Shown here in pieces: positions 60,487-62,072 of a stretch of DNA of 62,072 nucleotides. The notes below the pieces were generated by a model that worked only from the letters and a program-made list of their open reading frames with translations, was not told where the DNA came from and did no database searches. The stretch is from NCBI RefSeq assembly GCF_014282005.1, contig NZ_JACFTD010000019.1, forward strand, positions 1 through 62,072, written 5' to 3'. Source of the DNA: Sporosarcina sp. BP05 (lineage in GTDB: Bacteria > Bacillota > Bacilli > Bacillales_A > Planococcaceae). How positions within the stretch are numbered: position 1 is the first letter of the stretch; each line of letters starts with the position of its first letter. The translations under genes and the position numbers were made by a program.

Positions 60487-61806
60487 ATGCCAACTCTTAA
60501 AGTGAAAAAGGGAAATCCCTTTGCGCTTTTACCATTGCTTGTTTTTGTGTTGCTATTTATCGGCACGGGTATTTTTACGAAAGACTTTTCAAATATGCCA
60601 TTGAATGTAGCGATACTAATTGCAGCCGCTATTGCTTTGATGATGAATCGAAAAGAAAAATTGTCCACTAAAGTGGAGACTTTTACAAAAGGGGCAGGCC
60701 ATCCGAATATAATACTAATGGCTATCATCTTTATTTTAGCGGGTGCGTTTTCTGCAGTCGCTAGGGGAATGGGGGCGGTTGAATCTACAGTTAACCTTGG
60801 CTTATCCCTATTACCAACGAATTTATTGATGGTTGGATTGTTCGTGATCGGTTGTTTTATTTCGATTTCAATGGGAACGTCAATGGGGACCGTTGTTGCA
60901 TTGGCACCAATTGGAATAGGGATTGCGAGTCAAACGGGTATCCCACTGGCATTGGCGATGGCGACGGTTATCGGTGGTGCAATGTTTGGTGATAACTTGT
61001 CGATGATTTCAGATACCACAATTGCGGCAGTTAGGACACAAAATATAAAAATGAAAGACAAGTTTAAAGTGAACTTTTTGATTGTTTTGCCCGGTGCAAT
61101 TGTTACAGCGCTTATTTTAGGCATAATCACGCGAGGTAACGTAGCAGATTTGAGTGGGGACTATCCCTATGAGTTATTTAAAATACTCCCTTATATCGCG
61201 GTATTTGTAGCGGCGTTAGTAGGTGCTCATGTACTGGTCGTTTTGCTAGGCGGAACACTGTTTGCTGGAATCATCGGAATGATTGATGGGACTTACAGTT
61301 TAGGTGTTTTTTTACAAACAGTTGCTGAAGGGATCATTAGTATGGAGGATTTAGCGATCATTGCGATCTTAATCGGTGGTGTCGTTGAAATTATCAAACA
61401 TAACGGCGGTATTGATTATCTTTTATATGCCATTACGAGCAAAATTAAATCGAAAAAAGGCGCTGAGTTTGGGATTGCCGGTTTAGTTAGTATGGCTAAT
61501 ATCGCCACCGCGAATAATACGATATCGATCATCATTACAGGGCCATTAGCAAAAAGCATCGCTGATGAATATGAGATTGACCCAAGGAAGTCAGCTAGTT
61601 TACTTGATATGTTCGCAAGTAGCTGGCAGGGGATTTTGCCTTATGGGGCGCAAATGCTTGCAGCCGCTGGACTAGCAGCAATATCACCGGTTAGTATTAT
61701 TCCTTATTCATTTTATCCAGTATTAATTGGAATTTGTGGAGTTGTTGCCATTTTAATTGGTTACCCGAAGTTTCGTCAGAAAGACAAGGGTGGAGAACAG
61801 CTATGA
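60487..61806 (+). CDS. NhaC-family Na+/H+ antiporter-like protein
   Basis: A 439-residue integral membrane protein with about 11-12 TM helices (for example FALLPLLVFVLLFIGTGIF, IVLPGAIVTALILGIITR). The conserved SMGTSMGTVVALAPIG and GGAMFGDNLSMISDTTIAAV segments are characteristic of the Na+/H+ antiporter NhaC superfamily, which includes transporters of other organic ions. It probably moves Na+ or K+ against protons, or a substrate-specific derivative. The start ATG follows AGGAGG. A 22-codon frame begins in its last codons (ATGA overlap). Confidence 0.85.
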   Translation: MPTLKVKKGNPFALLPLLVFVLLFIGTGIFTKDFSNMPLNVAILIAAAIALMMNRKEKLSTKVETFTKGAGHPNIILMAIIFILAGAFSAVARGMGAVESTVNLGLSLLPTNLLMVGLFVIGCFISISMGTSMGTVVALAPIGIGIASQTGIPLALAMATVIGGAMFGDNLSMISDTTIAAVRTQNIKMKDKFKVNFLIVLPGAIVTALILGIITRGNVADLSGDYPYELFKILPYIAVFVAALVGAHVLVVLLGGTLFAGIIGMIDGTYSLGVFLQTVAEGIISMEDLAIIAILIGGVVEIIKHNGGIDYLLYAITSKIKSKKGAEFGIAGLVSMANIATANNTISIIITGPLAKSIADEYEIDPRKSASLLDMFASSWQGILPYGAQMLAAAGLAAISPVSIIPYSFYPVLIGICGVVAILIGYPKFRQKDKGGEQL

Positions 61807-61871
61807 ATTTACCTAATCCATTGAAATTAAAAAGAAAGTCAGCCAACACTCAAAGTAACCCGTTCAGTTAA
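61803..61871 (+). CDS. Tiny overlapping frame after the antiporter
   Basis: A 22-residue frame starts at ATGA overlap with the antiporter stop, with GGTGGAG ahead, and stops at TAA 61869-61871. The sequence MNLPNPLKLKRKSAN is basic. It may be the beginning of a truncated co-transcribed gene or a short leader; evidence is weak. Confidence 0.3.
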   Translation: MNLPNPLKLKRKSANTQSNPFS

Positions 61872-62072
61872 GTGGTACAAAACTTTAAATAACGCCGCAA
61901 ATATCAATACAAATAACACTACATTAAAGTACAAATTAGCATTGCTTTTAGCAGTGCTAATTTTCATATGTTTATCGAAGTATTCCAGCAATAAAAGGAG
62001 AACAATTATTAATGTGGTATGATTATTGAAGAGTGAAGATTTAAAGTTCTGAATAGTATTAGTAAACCGTTA
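61872..62072. other. Trailing intergenic region
   Basis: No gene up to the window edge apart from the hairpin at 61933. Confidence 0.4.
61933..61966. terminator. Terminator-like hairpin
   Basis: AAATTAGCA(TT)GCT pairs with AGC(AG)TGCTAATTTT, followed by C and AT-rich sequence. It could end the antiporter transcript. Confidence 0.65.

Overview
The window looks like a low-GC Gram-positive chromosome of the order Bacillales, most likely a Planococcaceae-type genome (Sporosarcina or Lysinibacillus relatives). This is inferred from the proteins (ComK homologue, LuxS, LCP protein, YfmJ-type reductase, LysM-3D wall protein, NhaC-type antiporter, GGDEF/EAL proteins), strong AGGAGG-type ribosome sites, TTG and GTG starts, and IS66, IS21 and IS3 elements. 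No rRNA, tRNA or CRISPR locus was seen. The region is accessory and heavily rearranged: intact genes alternate with truncated genes and with intergenic palindromic repeats.

Layout. 1-3.8 kb: an IS66 transposase gene with a nonsense mutation, split by an IS21-family element (2375 bp, 5-bp target duplication). 4.1-10 kb: a nucleotidyltransferase of the type found in Firmicute lasso clusters, a frameshifted sigma factor, a ComK-like gene, a relic of a second nucleotidyltransferase, a tandemly duplicated 84-codon gene and an XRE regulator. 10.4-16.9 kb: a lasso-peptide cluster of regulator, cyclase, precursor, HPr-kinase-like kinase, RRE (B1), protease (B2) and ABC exporter. The precursor ends in Ser, as expected for paeninodin-type C-terminal phosphorylation. 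An LCP wall protein follows. 18-33 kb: unknown membrane and secreted proteins, an internally deleted IS21-like element, a RAYT (REP-associated tyrosine transposase), fragments of ComM, a phage replication module and a FIVAR surface protein, and a degraded IS3 element. 33-43 kb: a 1160-residue beta-helix/double AAA+ fusion, a Fic/antitoxin pair, an M20 ureido-hydrolase with carbamate kinase, and an M28 lipoprotein peptidase. 43-54.7 kb: an FAD oxidoreductase, a CurA-type reductase, a LysM-3D protein, an AlkD-like fragment, catalase, a second (decayed) ComK, a TPP enzyme/carboxymuconolactone decarboxylase pair and a GAF-PAS-GGDEF-EAL protein. 55.6-62 kb: a PAS-GGDEF-EAL-PilZ protein, a second sigma-factor remnant, LuxS and an NhaC-family antiporter.

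The most unusual structure is between the genes. (i) A family of about 150-bp imperfect palindromes occurs at ten or more sites. Three nested pairs of complementary arms (CCTGTGCAA/TTGCACAGG, ACAATTCAC/GTGAATTGT and an inner GATTAGATA-type arm) fold each copy into one long hairpin, and the inner arm shows compensatory changes between copies. A RAYT gene lies in their midst, so these may be its REP-like substrates. (ii) A second hairpin family (CAGACAT/ATGTCTG with covarying bases) shares some end sequence with the first. (iii) Three minisatellite arrays of 21-nt units with core GTGTCCAACGAA each lie next to a family-ii hairpin and each contain distinctive 19-nt units. Several truncated genes end exactly at a palindrome, which suggests the elements mark deletion or recombination junctions.

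The best functional system is the lasso cluster. The kinase, precursor and processing genes are intact, and the predicted product is a 24-residue lasso with a His1-Asp9 macrolactam and a modified C-terminal Ser.
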